A stretch of DNA of 13,035 bases from Anaerolineae bacterium. Lineage in GTDB: Bacteria; Chloroflexota; Anaerolineae; B4-G1. The translations under genes and the position numbers were made by a program. The notes under the pieces were generated by a model. The model saw nothing but the letters and a program-made list of their open reading frames with translations. It made no database searches and was not told the DNA's origin. Positions 12,013 to 13,035 of the stretch are shown here, piece after piece; the first letter of the stretch is position 1, and every line of letters starts with the position of its first letter. Location: positions 1 through 13,035 of the forward strand of contig JAUXFI010000030.1 in the NCBI GenBank assembly GCA_030620125.1. Direction: 5' to 3'.

Positions 12013-13035
12013 TTACGCTTGCCGGAATGTCCGCAGCGTCTCCAGATAGTACGCCGGCCGCCCGATGTAATAGCAACGGCCTTGCGTACCTTCCGCTCGG
12101 TGCGCAGCGTCAGCGTAAGACAGGGCATCCCCAGGTCGCGCTCGATGATCTCGATTATCGCCTGCTGGTCGGCCTCGCTGCGCGCGACGAGCTGCGCGGT
12201 GCCGTCGCCCTGCGAGCCGACGCCCTTTCCTCCCCACAAGTGTGGCTTGAGCGGCTCATAGTTCAAGACTCGGTGCAAGACGGGGGCGGTCAGTTCCTCC
12301 GGGCAGGCCGGGGTTGCGTAACGGTCGAAGAAGGCCTGCGCTTCGCCCATCAGCGCGCCCAGCCGCTTGGCGTCCCCCGCCTGGAGCGGTTCGATGGCCT
12401 GGCGCACGATCCGCTTGTTGATCGGCCCCAGCAGCTCTTGCACGCCCCGCTCGACTTTGTTCTCGGCGAAGGGATAGCAGCGGTTCAGCCGGGCCAGGAT
12501 CTCCATCGTGTTCTTCTGGGCCTGCAAATCCACGATGACAAAATGCATGTCCTCGGGCACCTGCAGCTCGGTCACGTCCAGGTGGTCGCCGTCGAAGGTC
12601 ATCAGCACAGGGCGATTGCCAAAGGCGCAACCCTGGCCCATACGCCCGCAACGGGAGGGGGGCGTGATCTCGCCCTGGTAGGCCAGTTCCATCTCGCCGC
12701 GGGTGGTCATCTTTAGGTCATAGACACGGTTGAACGCCCGCGCCGTCAGGACGCAGATCGCCGCGCTCGACGAAAGCCCCTTCTTGATCGGCAGGTCGGT
12801 CCTATAGTTGTTGATCACCAGGCCGCGCACGTGGTAGTGGGTCAGGATTTGGTAGGCGACGCCGGCGATGTAGCTCCAGAAGCCGCCACGCTGGGCCTCC
12901 TCCAACAGCGCCTTGTGCTCCATGGGAATCTCATAGGGGCCGTGTTTCTCGCCATCGAGCGTGGTCGAGGTCAATACCAGCGCGGTGGGATGGGGCTCGA
13001 CCTCGGCATAAATGCCCTGATCGGTTCCCGTGATC
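11979..13035 (-). CDS. GHMP-family sugar kinase (5' truncated by window edge; probable 3' frameshift)
   Basis: A kinase of the GHMP superfamily (galactokinase, arabinokinase, glucuronokinase, heptose kinase relatives), phosphorylating a sugar with ATP in the cytoplasm. The frame is open to the window edge, so the N-terminus is missing; the TTG at 12974 is only an internal codon. The ATP-binding motif is PIKKGLSSSAA (residues 83-93 of the visible part). The C-terminal Gly-rich motif is GKGVGSQGDGTAQLVA. The segment SRCGRMGQGCAFG has Gly (codon 12638-12636) where galactokinase-like members have the catalytic Asp of a C-G-x-M-D-Q motif. After ERKVRKAVAI the frame runs on through repeat sequence to a stop at 11979, while another frame gives a more protein-like tail (YYIGRPAYYLETLRTFRQA, stop at 12013). 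This suggests a one-base frameshift by mutation or assembly error. The substrate is not determined. Confidence 0.82.
   Translation of the reverse strand, partial: ITGTDQGIYAEVEPHPTALVLTSTTLDGEKHGPYEIPMEHKALLEEAQRGGFWSYIAGVAYQILTHYHVRGLVINNYRTDLPIKKGLSSSAAICVLTARAFNRVYDLKMTTRGEMELAYQGEITPPSRCGRMGQGCAFGNRPVLMTFDGDHLDVTELQVPEDMHFVIVDLQAQKNTMEILARLNRCYPFAENKVERGVQELLGPINKRIVRQAIEPLQAGDAKRLGALMGEAQAFFDRYATPACPEELTAPVLHRVLNYEPLKPHLWGGKGVGSQGDGTAQLVARSEADQQAIIEIIERDLGMPCLTLTLRTERKVRKAVAITSGGRRTIWRRCGHSGKRKTQNVMRERTA

Overview
The window is GC-rich, densely packed bacterial DNA with short intergenic gaps, ATGA/GTGA overlaps, frequent GTG starts and good sigma70-type promoters. The gene content (archaeal-type beta-CASP nuclease, tandem-HRDC RNase D, ComP-like multi-membrane sensor module, MenA-like UbiA enzymes) and the short intergenic repeats suggest a Chloroflexota/Anaerolineae-like environmental bacterium. 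That assignment is inference; no rRNA or taxonomic marker is present.

Layout. (1) 1-3256, plus strand: the 3' part of an MgtE-type Mg2+ transporter, overlapping an RNase D with two HRDC domains, then a beta-CASP metallo-beta-lactamase RNase. An inverted array of 8-bp repeats lies between the last two. (2) 3253-4187: a near-consensus promoter drives a translationally coupled pair, an unrecognised 134-aa protein and a compact C39/papain-like cysteine peptidase. (3) 4193-7621, minus strand: a TlpA/ResA-like secreted thioredoxin, then a 934-aa membrane class III adenylate cyclase (TM, PDZ-like, multi-TM, GAF, PAS, cyclase). The cyclase has its own promoter and possibly a coupled leader ORF. (4) 7712-11949, plus strand: UbiA prenyltransferase, radical SAM/SPASM protein, possible very small ORFs, a second UbiA prenyltransferase and a class I methyltransferase. 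Promoters can be proposed before the first and second UbiA genes. (5) 11979-13035, minus strand: a GHMP-family sugar kinase running off the window edge, with signs of a 3' frameshift and an altered active-site position. A second repeat-like palindromic region separates it from the methyltransferase.

The most interesting part is region 4. Two membrane aromatic prenyltransferases, a SPASM radical SAM enzyme and a methyltransferase look like a pathway for a prenylated, methylated lipid-soluble compound (quinone-like or another cofactor) whose head group I cannot identify. A 24-codon ORF overlapping the radical SAM stop could be a peptide substrate, but the evidence is thin. The second candidate for something undescribed is the coupled pair of unknown protein and C39-like peptidase.
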